From: Arthrobotrys musiformis
Taxonomy: Eukaryota; Ascomycota; Orbiliomycetes; Orbiliales; Orbiliaceae
Direction of reading: 5' to 3'
DNA length: 64,000 nucleotides
Assembly: GCA_036971715.1 (NCBI GenBank)
Contig: JAVHJL010000012.1
Location: 124,001-188,000, forward strand
The first letter of the stretch is position 1; every line of letters begins with the position of its first letter. The position numbers and the translations under genes are program-made. Below the pieces are notes generated by a model that was not told the origin of the DNA, did not search any database, and worked only from the letters and a program-made list of their open reading frames with translations. This document shows, one piece after another, positions 20,220-31,529 of this stretch.

Positions 20220-22278
20220 TGTACCCGGGATAATAGAAATAGCGTGCTTGAGGTACCATTAACTAGCCCTTTGCTGCCCTCTTCATTCGCCCGCGATCGT
20301 CTATGATTCTGACAAAATATGAAATTCTGTTAACCACGAGTGACCTCCAGGTTATTGACAACTAGTCGACAAATACGTGTCTGTACGCCAAACAAAAAAC
20401 ATCCATAACAGGTACATGTAGTTACCTCAAAACTTACACTTTAGGAATCCACGACGCCACGTACATATGTGTACGTATATATAATTGCTGTGACCAAACG
20501 AAGTTTCCGATTTCATAAGGATTTGTAAACAAGATTTGGCCGACGGCGAAGTTTTAATTCACAGCATTAATATGCCAATAAAGCTATCAATGGAATAAAA
20601 TCCGTACTAGTTGTCTCGAATCCAGACCCCCGTACTAGATTTCTCCCAAAGCTGCGTCGGTGATAGTACAGTATTTCATGACCAATTAACATTTGGGAAA
20701 GAGCCGTATATAAGATCGCCGGCACTCACCACTCAGTAAGATGGAAGTTCTGTCACCCTTTGCATAAGCTTGCAGGCGCTATGACCTGAGATGGTCGTTT
20801 TAGTGAGTTACAGAAAAGTAAACAACGCTATAGAACGGTTAATAAGCAACCCCAAAAGTCAGAATCGAACAAATCATGTGGGCATACGTACAGTATCAAA
20901 TAGTCAGAGACCTCCCTCTACAATCAAAAATCTTTTATGGTTAATCATGTTGCTCAACCCGCTCTAAGAAAAATGGTACTTTTTTCTTGTGTAAGCTGTT
21001 TTTTCCACCTACGACGGTGGTTTTTACGGCTAGAATTACGGTCGTTGGTGGGAGCGGCTACGGTCTGTTAACAATTAAAAACTGCAACCGAAAACAATAT
21101 ATAAACGCCCGAAAGATACTTGACCCAATAGGCGCACGCACTAAGTAAAAGAAACCCTCACGAACCAATGATCGTACGAAATTGACCGACAATCTCAATC
21201 GCTCTCGCTCTAACTCAGTTCCGCCTCAGCCTCACCATATTCATAGTCCAATACTCTGAAAAGTGTCACTTTTCAGAGAAGTAAGATTGAACATACACTG
21301 TCAGTCTCTATCGAAAAGACAACTGGCACTCATTTGCGACGAGCTGCTACTGTTGATATTTACTAGGAATCCATCATCGTTAGGCTTCTCAAAACTGAAT
21401 GAAAGTGAAAAATTGGTTGTAAAGGCTTGTGATGCCGACTTCACTCGCAATCGAACACTATTATGCCGAAGATAGATCACAATGCTGTCGCCTTCGATTG
21501 TAATCTGCCTTCATTACTTTGGCTCCTGATTCATATGGGTTTAATCTAGTTCCTTAATTATCATGATATTTACAGGGATTGTTATTGTGTATGCGATTGC
21601 CAGTAGTCATATTAGGTTAAAATTTTAATAAACCTTTACTGCATAATCGAGTCGACCATGAAACTGCAGACTACGAATCACGAATTAAGGCAGCTCCGGA
21701 AAACCTTAAAAATCTCGAGGTTTACCAACAGCTATCCATGGATTTTTTGACAAACCTTTATCTGTCTCTTTAAAGAGTCTGTAATACCAAGAATAAATTT
21801 TAAAGATGCGGAAAGCCAGTTTTTGACAGCTCACCCACAACAATCATTTTGCAAGCAGAATTTTTTGAATCAGGACCGGCACATAAGCTTGCGGGAATAT
21901 ATTTGTACGGTAGCCGTAACAGATTGATTGAATCCAAAGAAAAATTGAAGAAGAAAGGTTTTATATGGTATATTATTTTTGGTTATCAATTTATTTGTCA
22001 TGCTGACACGTGACCCCACAAAAGCTCCAAAGCCCCACCTGGGATCCACTAGCCCTACAGGAGCTGGGCTGAGCGGTGGTGGCCTCAACAATTACCTTCA
22101 GTCATTGAGAGTCCTACTATCCTGACAGCGATTAGTAGCCAGCCTACCGTGTGGTGCAATGCTTTAGGCTAGGTGTTCTGGATTTCGGTACTACTAAACA
22201 GCTAAGAAGCCCAGAAACATTTCATCTGGTGGAACCAAAACTCGAACTCTCGGGGTTTCTTGCTGCAAATTTCTCTTG
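20220..22278. other. No recognisable gene
   Basis: About 2 kb without a convincing frame. The frame at 21263-21475 plus has no domain. A GC-richer patch near 22010-22090 resembles neither strand of a known gene. No tRNA is seen. Confidence 0.4.
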
Positions 22279-23091
22279 TCACGCTTTATCATATACCTTT
22301 TCCAACTTCTGTTGCGCACATTTTGCATTTAGCCTCCTCTGCCTATCGATTTTTAAAGCAGCGCGGAGTACACCGATCATCGGTGTGAATTGTTGGTATT
22401 TGCTGTCTCGGAGGGTATTTAGGTTAATGGCTCTGGTTCTTCGGTCTTCCTGCCTAAATATAATCATTCCTTGCGCAACATTGTTTGTGCCATGGAGAAA
22501 TATCCGCCCAATTATCCACTCAACAATAGTGCAACCTGCCGCCCATATATCTATTTTAGGGGTTATAGAATCTCGATATTGGTTGCCGCCTTCAGGGTAG
22601 AATTCTAAAAGCTCCGGAGGACGGTACGGTAATGTTACGAGCTCTCCAAGAACTTTTGGGTGGGTTTTTTGGATCTTCTCTAGTTCTGAAGCTAGTCCGA
22701 AGTCTGCTATTTTGAGAATTTCGTTCCCATGATCTAAGCCAACCAAAAGATTCTGGGGCTTTATATCCGCGTGTACGATGTTATTGGCATGAATATAAGC
22801 AAGACCTTTGAAAAGCTGATAGGAAAATTTACGTATTTGCTCCTCTCGGGACTTTGCGTCGGCTCCAGAGCTTCGTTCAAAATATTCTTTGGAATTGCAG
22901 TCGAGTAACTCCATGGTAAAGAAAGGGTACGTTTTATGGAGTGTTCCAATAAAGAAAACCTGAATGACGTGTGGATGAGCTTCACGAGAGTTTAATGATT
23001 TTATGAGTTTGAACTCTAGTTGACACAATAATTTAGCATTATTTTCCGAGTCCTGTCGAAAAATCTTGACCGCTTTATTATTGTTTTCCAT
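22279..23091 (-). CDS. Serine/threonine protein kinase, N-lobe incomplete
   Basis: Kinase hallmarks in order: beta-3 AVKIF with Lys9, catalytic loop HADIKPQN (about 107-114; the usual Arg of HRD is Ala), metal-binding DFG (about 130-132), activation segment ending TLPYRPPELL, and helix-F DIWAAGC. The catalytic Asp and Lys are retained, so activity is possible. The glycine-rich loop normally 15-20 residues before Lys9 is absent from this frame. An in-frame stop sits seven codons upstream and is preceded by an AAAACAG acceptor. Either an upstream exon supplies the loop or the gene is truncated. The C-terminus ends soon after the kinase fold. A DUF6532-like gene lies only about 150 bases upstream on the same strand; a fusion was considered but the phases do not join. 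Confidence 0.75.
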   Translation of the reverse strand: MENNNKAVKIFRQDSENNAKLLCQLEFKLIKSLNSREAHPHVIQVFFIGTLHKTYPFFTMELLDCNSKEYFERSSGADAKSREEQIRKFSYQLFKGLAYIHANNIVHADIKPQNLLVGLDHGNEILKIADFGLASELEKIQKTHPKVLGELVTLPYRPPELLEFYPEGGNQYRDSITPKIDIWAAGCTIVEWIIGRIFLHGTNNVAQGMIIFRQEDRRTRAINLNTLRDSKYQQFTPMIGVLRAALKIDRQRRLNAKCAQQKLEKVYDKA

Positions 23092-23236
23092 ACGAGTCCA
23101 GTTTCTGTTTTATCGGTATCAGAATGGAAGATATGATATGAGCTTTATATTCTGATCGACGACTATTCCAATACTTCACAAATCGACTGTACTGGACTAT
23201 TATAGCTCTATATCAGCCTGTATTCATCTTGTGGAA

Positions 23237-24222
23237 TCAATAGTACTTACATTGACCATTTAAAGATCTCAACGTACATGTTGAATCTACAGAACCCGTC
23301 TCCAAACGTTTCAGGGCCGCCCAGATGACTGTAGCGATCCAACAGATACTAGTACCGTTAACTTCGGTATGTAGAGTTGGATTTTTAACCCAGTAACCAC
23401 TGGGGGTATTACAATAGTATCTGATTAGAACCTGAGAGATAACTGGAGAGCAGAACTGTGGCGGTGAACTACTCTATTGGAGGTCAGTATAGTCTGTCTG
23501 TGGGCATGTTCGGGTCTCTATCACCTACCTTCCAAAAGTCCTTTTTTGAGAGAAATCTATTATTTTCCAGAAGATATTTGACTCGTTCGGCGCGAGCTTG
23601 TTCAGAGTAGGGAAGAGCATATTCACGCTCTATAACCTTCCGAGCAGCATCCGATATATGACCTCGGATACTGGAAATATATTGATCAGTTTGATTAAGT
23701 ACTGACTTTTGAAGAGGGATCTGTGCAAAGCCCTGAGAGGTGAGCATATGCTCCCAGACTTCCCGAATCTCCGTACTTTCCGGATATGGGTTTACTGTAA
23801 TACAATAAACATTAAATTTTATACAAAGTAAATTAAAATATTCTTTATAAGCTTCCGGAATATTAGATGCCTTGGTGCGATTTTTACGGGATCGATTCGT
23901 GACGGAGGTGGTCTCGAGGAGTTCTGTGCAACCTGATTGTGAAATAGACTGAGATGGTGTAATACTAGGGACTTCGGATGGGGCCCGACTGGCTGTTGTG
24001 AGATCCGAGTCTGACCACCTGAGGTCAGTACGAGCCTTTAAGAAAAGAAGGGCTTTTTATGAATATAGATTTTATAAGTATCAACTTACTTGATCTTCTT
24101 AGTAGACTCTGTACTCTTTTTTCTGCCCGGTGATGTTCAAATGTTGGTATTGCTGAGGGGACTGTACGAGCTGTTGATGGCTCCGTTGACTTCCTTGTAG
24201 GTCCTGTTTCTGCTATTGACAA
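23237..24222 (-). CDS. DUF6532-like fungal protein
   Basis: A long minus-strand frame runs from about 24030 to 23529 and then, after a 97-base intron (donor AAG|GTAGGT, acceptor CTCTCAG at 23432), from 23431 to a TGA at 23237. The middle reads YPESTEIREVWEHML, then ISDAARKVIEREYALPYS and VKYLLENNRFL. The last exon has WIATVIWAALKRLETG. This order of helices and the LL-x3-RFL motif resemble DUF6532 proteins, which occur in fungi and often associate with mobile or repeated genes; function unknown. Upstream, 24222-24090 (TGPTRKSTEPSTARTVPS) probably belongs to the gene, but its junction to the main exon does not keep phase with any normal-size intron. The start and integrity are therefore uncertain. 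Confidence 0.5.
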
Positions 24223-24554
24223 ATTGTCAGAAACAACTATAATATGTTAACTTTTATCTAGATAAGAGTTATTGTTGTAGGATAATTCAATACCTGAGGA
24301 GCCCTGAATTGATGACATTGGGAATCAAATACATTTATACTGTATAAACCAAAACTTGAATTCTTAATAGGCTGCATCAACAATCATCATGATCCCGTCT
24401 TCGGTTCAGGGCATCCGATTCGGGCAAACTAAAAAACAAAGCTCGCCAAAATTAAGACGTTAGTAAGACTCAACATCCGACTTCTTTTTATACAATGACT
24501 ATCATATTGATAGTGCAATAAATAAACTTGAAACAACCTATTGAATTCATCAGG

Positions 24555-24650
24555 AAAAAAACACACCTCCATCCTTCCATAGGATCGAAGGCCTTCCATC
24601 GCGCTCCATCGCGCTCCATCTTGTTCCTTAGAAGCAAACACCACATTAAA
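24555..24650 (-). repeat. Family B repeat, short copy
   Basis: CAGGAAAAAAACACACCTCC followed by repeated TTCCATCGCGCTCCATC and ending near AACACCACATTAAAAA. Shares its ends with the copies near 25.0 and 29.5 kb. Confidence 0.6.
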
Positions 24651-24969
24651 AATAATGTGTTCTTATATTTTTAATGTATTGTTAATGTGTTGTTCGAAAT
24701 GTTTGATTTTATTATTCTAAATCAAGTAACTAAATGTAAACAAAAAAAAATAATATAAATTATTCTCTTTTTCATTTTTGTGAAAACGAAAACTTAATCC
24801 TTTTCTCTTCACCACCACCACCACCACCAAAAAAAAAAAAAAAATTAAAAGAAATAAAAATTATATAGTTAATTAATATAAAATTAATGAAAATTCATTT
24901 ATTCGATATTCTAAATTTTGTCTTAATTACGTAATTATTTATTATATTTATTATTTTTTTTTAAAAAAA
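24651..24969. other. AT-rich spacer
   Basis: Very AT-rich DNA with a short CACCAC microsatellite at about 24810-24830 followed by a run of A. Nothing coding is seen. Confidence 0.5.
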
Positions 24970-25065
24970 ATTTTTAATGCCAAGACTTCCATCCGGAAGG
25001 CAGGTTTCCATCCTGCCATCCTGCCCATCCTGGATCAAACACCACCCAAAAAAAATTTTGTTTTT
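24970..25065 (+). repeat. Family B repeat
   Basis: GCCAAGACTTCCATCCGGAA, then CCATCCTGCCATCCTGCCC and GGATCAAACACCACCC. The same order occurs inverted at 29500-29635. Confidence 0.65.
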
Positions 25066-25349
25066 TTCCTGATGTTTGTTTTATTTTATTATTTTCAAGT
25101 TTTTTGGCTCTGATATTTTGAGTTTTCGTTTTCAAGTTGTTGTGGTATTCTGGGGTTTGTCGCCGCGGTTCTGCACTTTGCTTTTTCTCTCGGTATTTGA
25201 TTAACACACCTTCGTATTCAAAGTCAAATAGAATTTGAAAAGCCCGGCGTAGAGGTCTAAGTAAAATAAATTAATTAAATAAAAGAGACAAATTCGGGGG
25301 CCGTTATGACGTTTTGATCTGATTTTCGGATATTTTGAAACTCTTTGCG

Positions 25350-25739
25350 CTAAGAGGACAGGAACGCGTGCCTATTGATGCGACATACCCAGACCATCTG
25401 GGTAGTGACAAGTTCATCACCTTGACTCTCAGTGACATTGAAAATCCCACTGTGGAAATTTTGAATTTTGATTACGCCGGTTTTCTTGAACACTTTTGTG
25501 GGGACGATATTCGAGTTGCATTTTTGGCACCGCGCACTGGGCTTCTTGGGAACCATGAGGTTCGCTAGGTCGCCTGACTGTGGTGCGAATGGAACATAAA
25601 TCTTCGTCTGGCCCGAAGAAGTCTTCCTGGTGGTTTGAAGCCCAATTTTTTGGTCTTGACGACCGATGCAGCTTGCTTGACGAGAGGAATTGATAATGGC
25701 CAGAGCTTTTTCACGATCGAGCCCTAGCAAAAATGGGCG
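25350..25739 (-). CDS. Hypothetical protein or gene fragment
   Basis: The minus-strand frame ending at 25350 reads FLLGLDREKALAIINSSR, then later KPSARCQKCNSNIVPTKVFK with a CxxC pair and a further Cys near the end. It looks protein-like, but no family is recognised. The frame continues upstream into a MITE remnant at about 25790, so the original N-terminus has probably been cut off by insertion. Confidence 0.35.
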   Translation of the reverse strand, partial: RPFLLGLDREKALAIINSSRQASCIGRQDQKIGLQTTRKTSSGQTKIYVPFAPQSGDLANLMVPKKPSARCQKCNSNIVPTKVFKKTGVIKIQNFHSGIFNVTESQGDELVTTQMVWVCRINRHAFLSS

Positions 25740-25788
25740 GAGGCTCAAGCTGTTGTTATTCATACTCTTGAAGACCTTGATATATGGA

Positions 25789-25910
25789 AGACATTGGGCA
25801 CGATTTTGGGTCTTATATGGGCTTTTCAGTAGGCCTCTACTACATTGTAATGTACAGTCGCTGTCAGAGCCAAGCGGGACTCTGGGCCTCCTAAACGAGA
25901 TTTTTAGTAC
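25789..25910 (+). mobile_element. MITE family A remnants
   Basis: ACATTGGGCACGATTTTGGG and, soon after, AGTAGGCCTCTACTACATTG: two broken ends of the element placed close together before the fuller reverse copy at 25911. Confidence 0.5.
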
Positions 25911-26159
25911 TAGGCCTCTACATTGGGCTCTTTGACCCCTGCACCTAAACACCCCAACAAAAAATTATTTTCTTTAATATTTATTCAAAACCAAATAAAA
26001 TTTAGAATCAATTAGAAAAAAACAAAACTATTTAAAATATTCAAAAAGAATTTAAAAATAATATTCGTAAGTTGTTATTAAATGGTTCCAAATGGGCTGT
26101 CTGTGCGGTGGCTGAAAAGCGCGCCAAGAGCCCAGAATCGGGCCCAATGTCATGCCCTA
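25911..26159 (-). mobile_element. MITE family A, full reverse copy
   Basis: Starts TAGGCCTCTACATTGGGCTC and ends CCAATGTCATGCCCTA, about 249 bases, with TA at each edge. Confidence 0.85.
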
Positions 26160-26271
26160 ATTTTCACTATCACCTATAAGACGTACGCACGTCTCAATTA
26201 AGTATCCCTTCCTCCGCCATAATGGATGAAACGATGTGCCCCCCTATCGCGACTAAGTCACAAACAGCAAA

Positions 26272-26382
26272 TAGGGCATTACATTGGGCTCGATTTTGGG
26301 CTCTTGGCGCGCTTTTCATGACAGCCACCGCACAGACAGCCTATTTGGGACCATTTGATAATAACTCTATGAAAAATTAAGA
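26272..26382 (+). mobile_element. MITE family A, left half
   Basis: TAGGGCATTACATTGGGCTC through CTCTATGAAAAATTAAG; the right half is absent. Confidence 0.75.
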
Positions 26383-26624
26383 GCTACAGTCATAATTCGA
26401 AAACAAGATGGTATGAAATACAAGACAGTACCCGAATACAAACCCGTATCTCAGGCTGAAATTGCAAATTCAAAATGTGAACCCGAAAATAAAAAAAATT
26501 ATACTACATCAGCAAAAAAACCATTCTCCATCGCAAACCCTGGTCTCCATCTTGTATTATAATTGGTTAAAAATGAAATTCAACACATTTAAGCGAGAAT
26601 AAGCGAGTTTTATTCATTTTTAAC

Positions 26625-26725
26625 CAATTAAAATGCAAGATGGAGCAGGATGGAAACTTCCCTGCTATGATGGAAACACCCCTGTTAGGATGGGCAGGAT
26701 GGGCAGGATGGAACCTATGTTCTTT
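26625..26725. repeat. Family B repeat relative with inverted flank
   Basis: Contains GGATGGGCAGGATGGGCAGG and other GGATGGAA units. Just before it, TTTTTAACCAATTAAAATGC pairs with ATAATTGGTTAAAAATG near 26557, forming an inverted repeat around about 60 bases. Confidence 0.5.
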
Positions 26726-26734
26726 TCCTGATGT

Positions 26735-26800
26735 TTATTATTTTATTTTATTTTATTTTATTTTATTTATTTTATTTTATTTTATTTTATTTTATTTTCG
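26735..26800 (+). repeat. TTTTA pentanucleotide microsatellite
   Basis: About 13 units of TTTTA with one interruption. Confidence 0.9.
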
Positions 26801-26929
26801 CGGTGTTATACAAGATTGACACTTGTATATAAGACTGCCACCTGCGGTGGCTATCGCGTTGGCAGTCTAACCCGAGGCAAATATTTTTTTTGCCTTGTAT
26901 GTATTTACAAAACCATATATCCACATACA

Positions 26930-27403
26930 ATGTCTGTCCCGATTCCCGTAGTTCGCCCGATTTCGCGTCAAAACAACCAACAGCAGGGCGAACACTTCGC
27001 CGCGCTCCGGTTTCCAAATTACCGTGGTGAGCATCGTACCTCTTTTCCATCATGGCCCGATAGACAGGACCTCAACTGGTCTCGCGGTGCCCTCAACTCT
27101 CTAGGCCCGTCCGCCGACTCTCAAGACAGCGGGTTCCCTTCGTGTCTCGACTTAGTCGGCAACGCTATTAGCGTCGTACAGCGCGTACAACCCAGCCTGC
27201 GACCACTACACTCAAAGCCCCCTCGAGCTATAGAGCTAGCTTCTGGAGAGGACACTAGAGGTCTTTTTTACGACGCAAATTCCCCTATTTTCGTACATAA
27301 AAAGCTTCTGCCGCGGCTTCGCGTCAAAACTACTCTCGTTAGGAGCTTCCACGGGGAGCTTATTTGTAAACGCCGAAAAAGACTACGATTCGCCCGTAGA
27401 TAA
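26930..27403 (+). CDS. Hypothetical protein, about 157 residues
   Basis: The frame is open from 26816, but the ATG at 26930 (MSVPIPVVRPISRQNNQQQ) is the more natural start. The protein is rich in Pro, Ser and Arg, with a strongly basic end (KRRKRLRFARR). DNA here is more GC-rich than its surroundings, as expected of coding sequence. No domain is recognised. The basic tail could direct nuclear or nucleic-acid binding, but that is inference. Confidence 0.35.
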   Translation: MSVPIPVVRPISRQNNQQQGEHFAALRFPNYRGEHRTSFPSWPDRQDLNWSRGALNSLGPSADSQDSGFPSCLDLVGNAISVVQRVQPSLRPLHSKPPRAIELASGEDTRGLFYDANSPIFVHKKLLPRLRVKTTLVRSFHGELICKRRKRLRFARR

Positions 27404-27905
27404 ACTTGAGTCTTGATTGCTTCTCGTTCTTCTTATTCTTGTCCTTCAAGTTGATAAAAGAACCGGTGGTTACCTTGCTCATTATGGCGGTGCCGCGGCG
27501 CGAAATAACGATACCCCGATCGACAAAGTGATTCAACGTCCGCGGTTTTCTAAATTATGATATATATACAGATGCATTATTACACACCGATGTCATATTT
27601 GTATGTGTAAACGTAAAGATTTTTATACAAGTTTTCGAACGTTTTTATTTATTATTTTATTAGTTTGTTATATAAAAAAAAAACATGATTTTAATACTCG
27701 AAAATAATCTTAATTTATATATATATTTTTGTATGAAATAAATTTTTTATTTTTATTTAAAAAAATATCTTTTTTACAAGGTTAATTGTGAAGTTTTTTG
27801 AGAAGCTTCGTTCAGTTACACCAGAAACCCTCCAAATCCTCCCCCGCAAGCTACCCATCTCTACCATAAAAACTACCAATCACCAAGACTCAAAAACCAC
27901 CCTAG
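27404..27905. other. AT-rich intergenic stretch
   Basis: Very AT-rich between about 27560 and 27780. It lies upstream of the two-exon gene at 27906, so it probably contains that promoter. No motif is identified. Confidence 0.4.
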
Positions 27906-28756
27906 ATGTCTATCTTCAGCACAATTACAACTCTAGCAGCAACATCCATAACCTCCGCTCTTCTCGACTCTTCTTCTCTTTCTACGGGTGCTGTTACCAC
28001 CGCCAAGAAAAACGCGCCGCCGTTGCCACCTGCACACGAGCAAACAAACAGTCGTAAACAGTCGGTATTACCAGAACACAGGATTGTGGAGTTGCCTGAT
28101 TCGCCGCCTTTGGACCTACGACCTGTTAAATCTGCGAGGATACTTAAGAGTAAAAATAAGTCTTCTACTACTCGACTTCGTGAAGGGAGGGCTTTTGGAA
28201 GGGGTGGAGTAATGCAGCCGACGGGGTTACCGCAGAATTCTATATGGACTACTGTATGTTGCACAACTAACCCACTATGCGAATAAAAAAGGAACTTGGC
28301 TGACAGATATAATGTTTAAAAAAGATGTCCTATCCGATCCCCCGCGGACCTTGCCTACAAAAATCAAGTCTGATATCGGCAGGTTGCTCGTGTCAGAGGT
28401 TTATGGTTCATCCGTTGAAGGCTACCACGTCGTTCGATTGCGATGGGTGCGGACACCATGCTAGTTTTCACAAGATGAAGAGTCACGAGGAGGAGGTTGA
28501 GAATGCGGCTAAGGCGCGGGTGCTGACGACGAATACGGGCAATGGAGGAAGAGTGGTAGGGTTATTACAGGGAAGGATAGAGTCTGAAGAAGAGGAGGAG
28601 GAGTATGATGAGACGGTCGATGAGGACGGAGAGTTTTTGGAGCCGGAGAGAAAAAAGAGGGTCGTTGCGGCGGGGAAAAAGACTGTTGCACCCAAAACAA
28701 CAAGTGCGAGAGGAGGCAAGCGGAAGAGAGTGGGCGAGCAGGTGGTCATTGAGTGA
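27906..28756 (+). CDS. Small fungal protein with Cys/His motif, two exons
   Basis: Exons 27906-28253 and 28325-28756, joined in phase across a 71-base intron (ACT|GTATGT, CTAACC branch-like site, AAAAAAG|ATG), give about 259 residues. The N-terminal exon is Ser/Thr/Pro-rich. The second exon has GCSCQRFMVHP followed by FDCDGCGHHASFHKM, a compact Cys/His cluster (CxC then CxxCxHH...H) that probably binds zinc. The C-terminus is acidic (EEEEEEYDE) and then basic (KRKRVGE). I recall similar short fungal proteins of unknown role, but I cannot name the family. The second exon's own ATG coincides with the splice acceptor, so a shorter product is possible. Confidence 0.6.
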
Positions 28757-28974
28757 TTCCCTCTTGGTATTTATTTTCAGTTGGGCGTTTGGAAGGGTAT
28801 TCATCTTGTACTATTAAGGATTCGGGGAAGGGGGGTATTGGCGTTCCAATCAAAATCACATTTCTTTCTCCTCGCAAAGATGTTGAGTTATTACCGCCGT
28901 TCTAAGCTTACGTCTAACATCTTTTCCAGCAACTGACTTATGCACATGTGACTAACCCACATTACTTCAGGAGG

Positions 28975-29345
28975 CCGGCCGGCATCTGGTCGCAGAGGAG
29001 GATAGGTGTATGAGGTCCTCACACTGAATATGGATGTGGTGCACCCATTGATTAAACTCTTCATCCCACCCCTTCCATTTCACAAAATAAACATCCTTTA
29101 GCTTACTTCTTCTAAATCTTCGTCTCTTGCAGCTGCTCTATTTCCCAAACTTCTCCGTTGGTATCCACTTCGACGGGCTCCTTGAGCTCTGGTGGGCATA
29201 CGTCCCTGCCATAGGGGTTGGATCTGGGGGCTTGGGCCTTCTCTAGGTGAATTATAGAGATCACCAGATGTATCCTCCACATTGGCAGTAGATCAAGGCG
29301 GTAAGTCAACTTCCTAATCTTCTCTATAATCTCGAATAGGCCCAT
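28975..29345 (-). pseudogene. Ty3/gypsy (chromovirus) pol C-terminus
   Basis: The minus strand encodes the integrase tail GLFEIIEKIRKLTYRLDL, then MWRIHLVISIIHLEKA and PVEVDTNGEVWEIE, followed in the next frame segment by a chromodomain-like VYFVKWKGWDEEFNQW. This is the standard end of a fungal chromovirus polyprotein. A frame change lies between the two parts and no upstream pol is present, so it is a truncated relic. The family B repeat at 29465 lies near its upstream side. Confidence 0.75.
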
Positions 29346-29464
29346 ATATTACATTGTTGTTGTTGTTGTTGTTTTTTACATGCACGGGGGGCCCCCAATA
29401 GCGTGACCTCCAGACTACCCGATAGCGAAACACGGGGGCCCTGATAGCGTTTCCCATTGAAAAA

Positions 29465-29640
29465 GCATGATATTCATCAGGAAAAAAACACATTTTTTTT
29501 TGTGCGGTGTTTGACCCAGGATGGGCAGGATGGCAGGGTGGAAACCTGCCTTCCGGATGGAAGGCCTTTCGTAGGATGGAGAACCTTCCATCCGATGGAA
29601 ACCCCTCCATCGGACGGAAGTCTTGGCATTAAAAATAATA
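29465..29640 (-). repeat. Family B repeat, longest copy
   Basis: From CAGGAAAAAAACACA through GGATGGGCAGGATGGCAGGG and GGATGGAAGGCC to GGAAGTCTTGGCATTAAAAA. Internal GGATGGA/TCCATCC palindromes could fold into hairpins. Confidence 0.7.
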
Positions 29641-29762
29641 AAAAAAAATAATAATAATAATAATAATTAATTACATAATTAACACAAAATTTAGAATATC
29701 GAATAAATGAATTTTAATTAATTTTATATTAACCCTATATAATCTACTAACGTGAGGATGGT

Positions 29763-30058
29763 AGTAGGCTATATGCTAGCCAAGCAGCTCTCAACTGCCC
29801 TATCAGCGGTACGCCTATAAAGAATAAGAGAATGCAACCTAGGACGACGATTTGGTAGTGACAGTGGGTTTATATTGTGCGGTAATGACAGTATATACAA
29901 AAAGATGTGAACGAAAGTCGATGTTCCAATACAAAAGAATGACGCCGGTGAAAACATTTATAGAATAACAGAAATGCCAAGATGTGTTGAAAACCAAAAT
30001 ACAACAGAACACGTGAACTCCATACGCCTAGCCTAATCCTCTTTTTGCGTTCTACCAT
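29763..30058 (+). repeat. Family C dispersed repeat, copy 1
   Basis: CCCTATCAGCGGTACGCC through AACACGTGAACTCCATACGC. A closely similar copy in the same orientation lies at 35385-35655. They may be LTR pieces, but no paired LTR or primer site is visible. Confidence 0.7.
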
Positions 30059-30163
30059 CTATTCTCTCCGCACTAAATATACAAGATGAATAATTCTACG
30101 AAATTCTATAGAAAAAAAAAAATAGAATTCTATAGAATTTTACAAATAATAATAATAATAAAA

Positions 30164-30326
30164 TAAAATAAAATAAAATAAAATAAAATAAAATAAAATA
30201 AAATAAAATAAAATAAAATAAAATAAAATAAAATAAAATAAAATAAAATAAAATAAAATAAAATAAAATAAAATAAAATAAAATAAAATAAAATAAAATA
30301 AAATAAAATAAAATAAAATAAAATAA
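30164..30326 (+). repeat. AAATA pentanucleotide microsatellite
   Basis: More than 30 near-perfect units of AAATA ending directly at a MITE copy (30328). Confidence 0.95.
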
Positions 30327-30327
30327 G

Positions 30328-30548
30328 TTAGGGTCTTTTCAGCCACCGCACAGACAGCCCATTTGGGACCATTTAATTATAACTTTATCAAAAATTACTA
30401 TTTTTAAATTCCTTTTGAATATTTTAAATACTTTTGTTTTTCTCTGATTGATTTCAAAATTTATTTGGTTTTCAATAAATATTAAAGAAAATAATTTTTT
30501 GTTGGGGTGTTTAGGTGTAGGAGTCAAAAAGCCCAATGTAGAGGCCTA
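30328..30548 (+). mobile_element. MITE family A copy
   Basis: Starts TTAGGGTCTTTTCAGCC, missing part of the left end, and ends AGCCCAATGTAGAGGCCTA. The microsatellite borders it on the left. Confidence 0.75.
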
Positions 30549-30668
30549 TTGGGCGCATTGAGTTGGTTTGACCTTTTGCCCGTGGATCAACCACATCTGT
30601 TACGCTGCAGAAGTTTCCTTTGATTCAACTCAGTTAAATTCGATCATAGACGCATACAATTAAACTTT

Positions 30669-31379
30669 TTGCGAAAATCAATGGGAGTGGGGCTGGATTC
30701 TATTATTTCTGTTACCAGAGCGGAATGGGGCCTCCTGCAAACATCGAAGAGGAAAGTTATATTGGCGGCGAGATACTTTACGTTGGTATATGCAGCTTTG
30801 AGAGATTCCGAAGACCTTGCAAAGAGTAAAATTGGGTGGTGGTATTCTATTCAGAAACACGCCCATGACCACAATATCAAACTTACCTTGGAAAATGACA
30901 AGATTACGCCTTTACCTATTGCGCTTGGAGGGAATATGAAAGAGTGGGCACTGGCCAGAGTTAATTGCGATATTGAAAAGATGTCTAGATTATCGCACCT
31001 TTCACCTTACCGACATTTCGCCATTCAACCATATTTATATGGGGAGAAATCTTCACAAGTCAAGGCAAGGTCAAGATTAAGATTAGGCACCTTTCCCATA
31101 AAAGTGCATACGGAGAGGTGGGCCAAGGTTCCTAGGTCACAAAGATTATGCCAGCGTTGTGAAAAGAGAAACGTCGATGATGAGTATCACGTTCTGATGG
31201 GTTGTAAGAGATTCGAGGATGTCAGGAAGGATTATATTCGAAACATACTAACGGAATTGCCAAAACTAAAGGGAAAATTGTATTCCGAATTATTCCCGTT
31301 CGTTATACGCCCTCCGAAAGAAATCGTGCCACTGACACTTGAGTATGTATATAGAATCTCTGTGTTATTGGACAACTAG
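30669..31379 (+). mobile_element. Non-LTR retrotransposon C-terminal region
   Basis: A 236-codon frame. Near its end it reads SRLRLGTFPIKV, RSQRLCQRCEKRNVDDEYHV and LMGCKRFEDVRK, the zf-RVT style zinc knuckle (CxxC...H...C) found at the C-terminus of LINE-type reverse-transcriptase proteins. The part before it is the usual weakly conserved thumb/connection region. No reverse-transcriptase YADD motif lies in the window upstream, so only the 3' end of the element remains, as is typical of 5' truncation. Adjoining sequence at 30325-30548 is a MITE. Confidence 0.65.
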
Positions 31380-31529
31380 TCACTCTTTAGTTTAGATTAG
31401 TTTAGAAAAGTGGAACGGCACAACACACACCAAATTAATTTTGGTTTACTACTACTACCACATTGCTCCGCAATTACAGAAGTAGCACTGTGGGGCATGA
31501 AATTTCACCGATGTATTGCAGAGTATCGA

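Noticed and set aside
22990..23300. DUF6532-like gene and kinase as one spliced gene
   Set aside because: The available donor near 23246 and acceptor near 23108 do not keep phase and create a stop; annotated as two neighbours instead.
30140..30346. A hydrophobic Phe/Ile/Leu/Tyr repeat protein on the minus strand
   Set aside because: It is the translation of the AAATA microsatellite.
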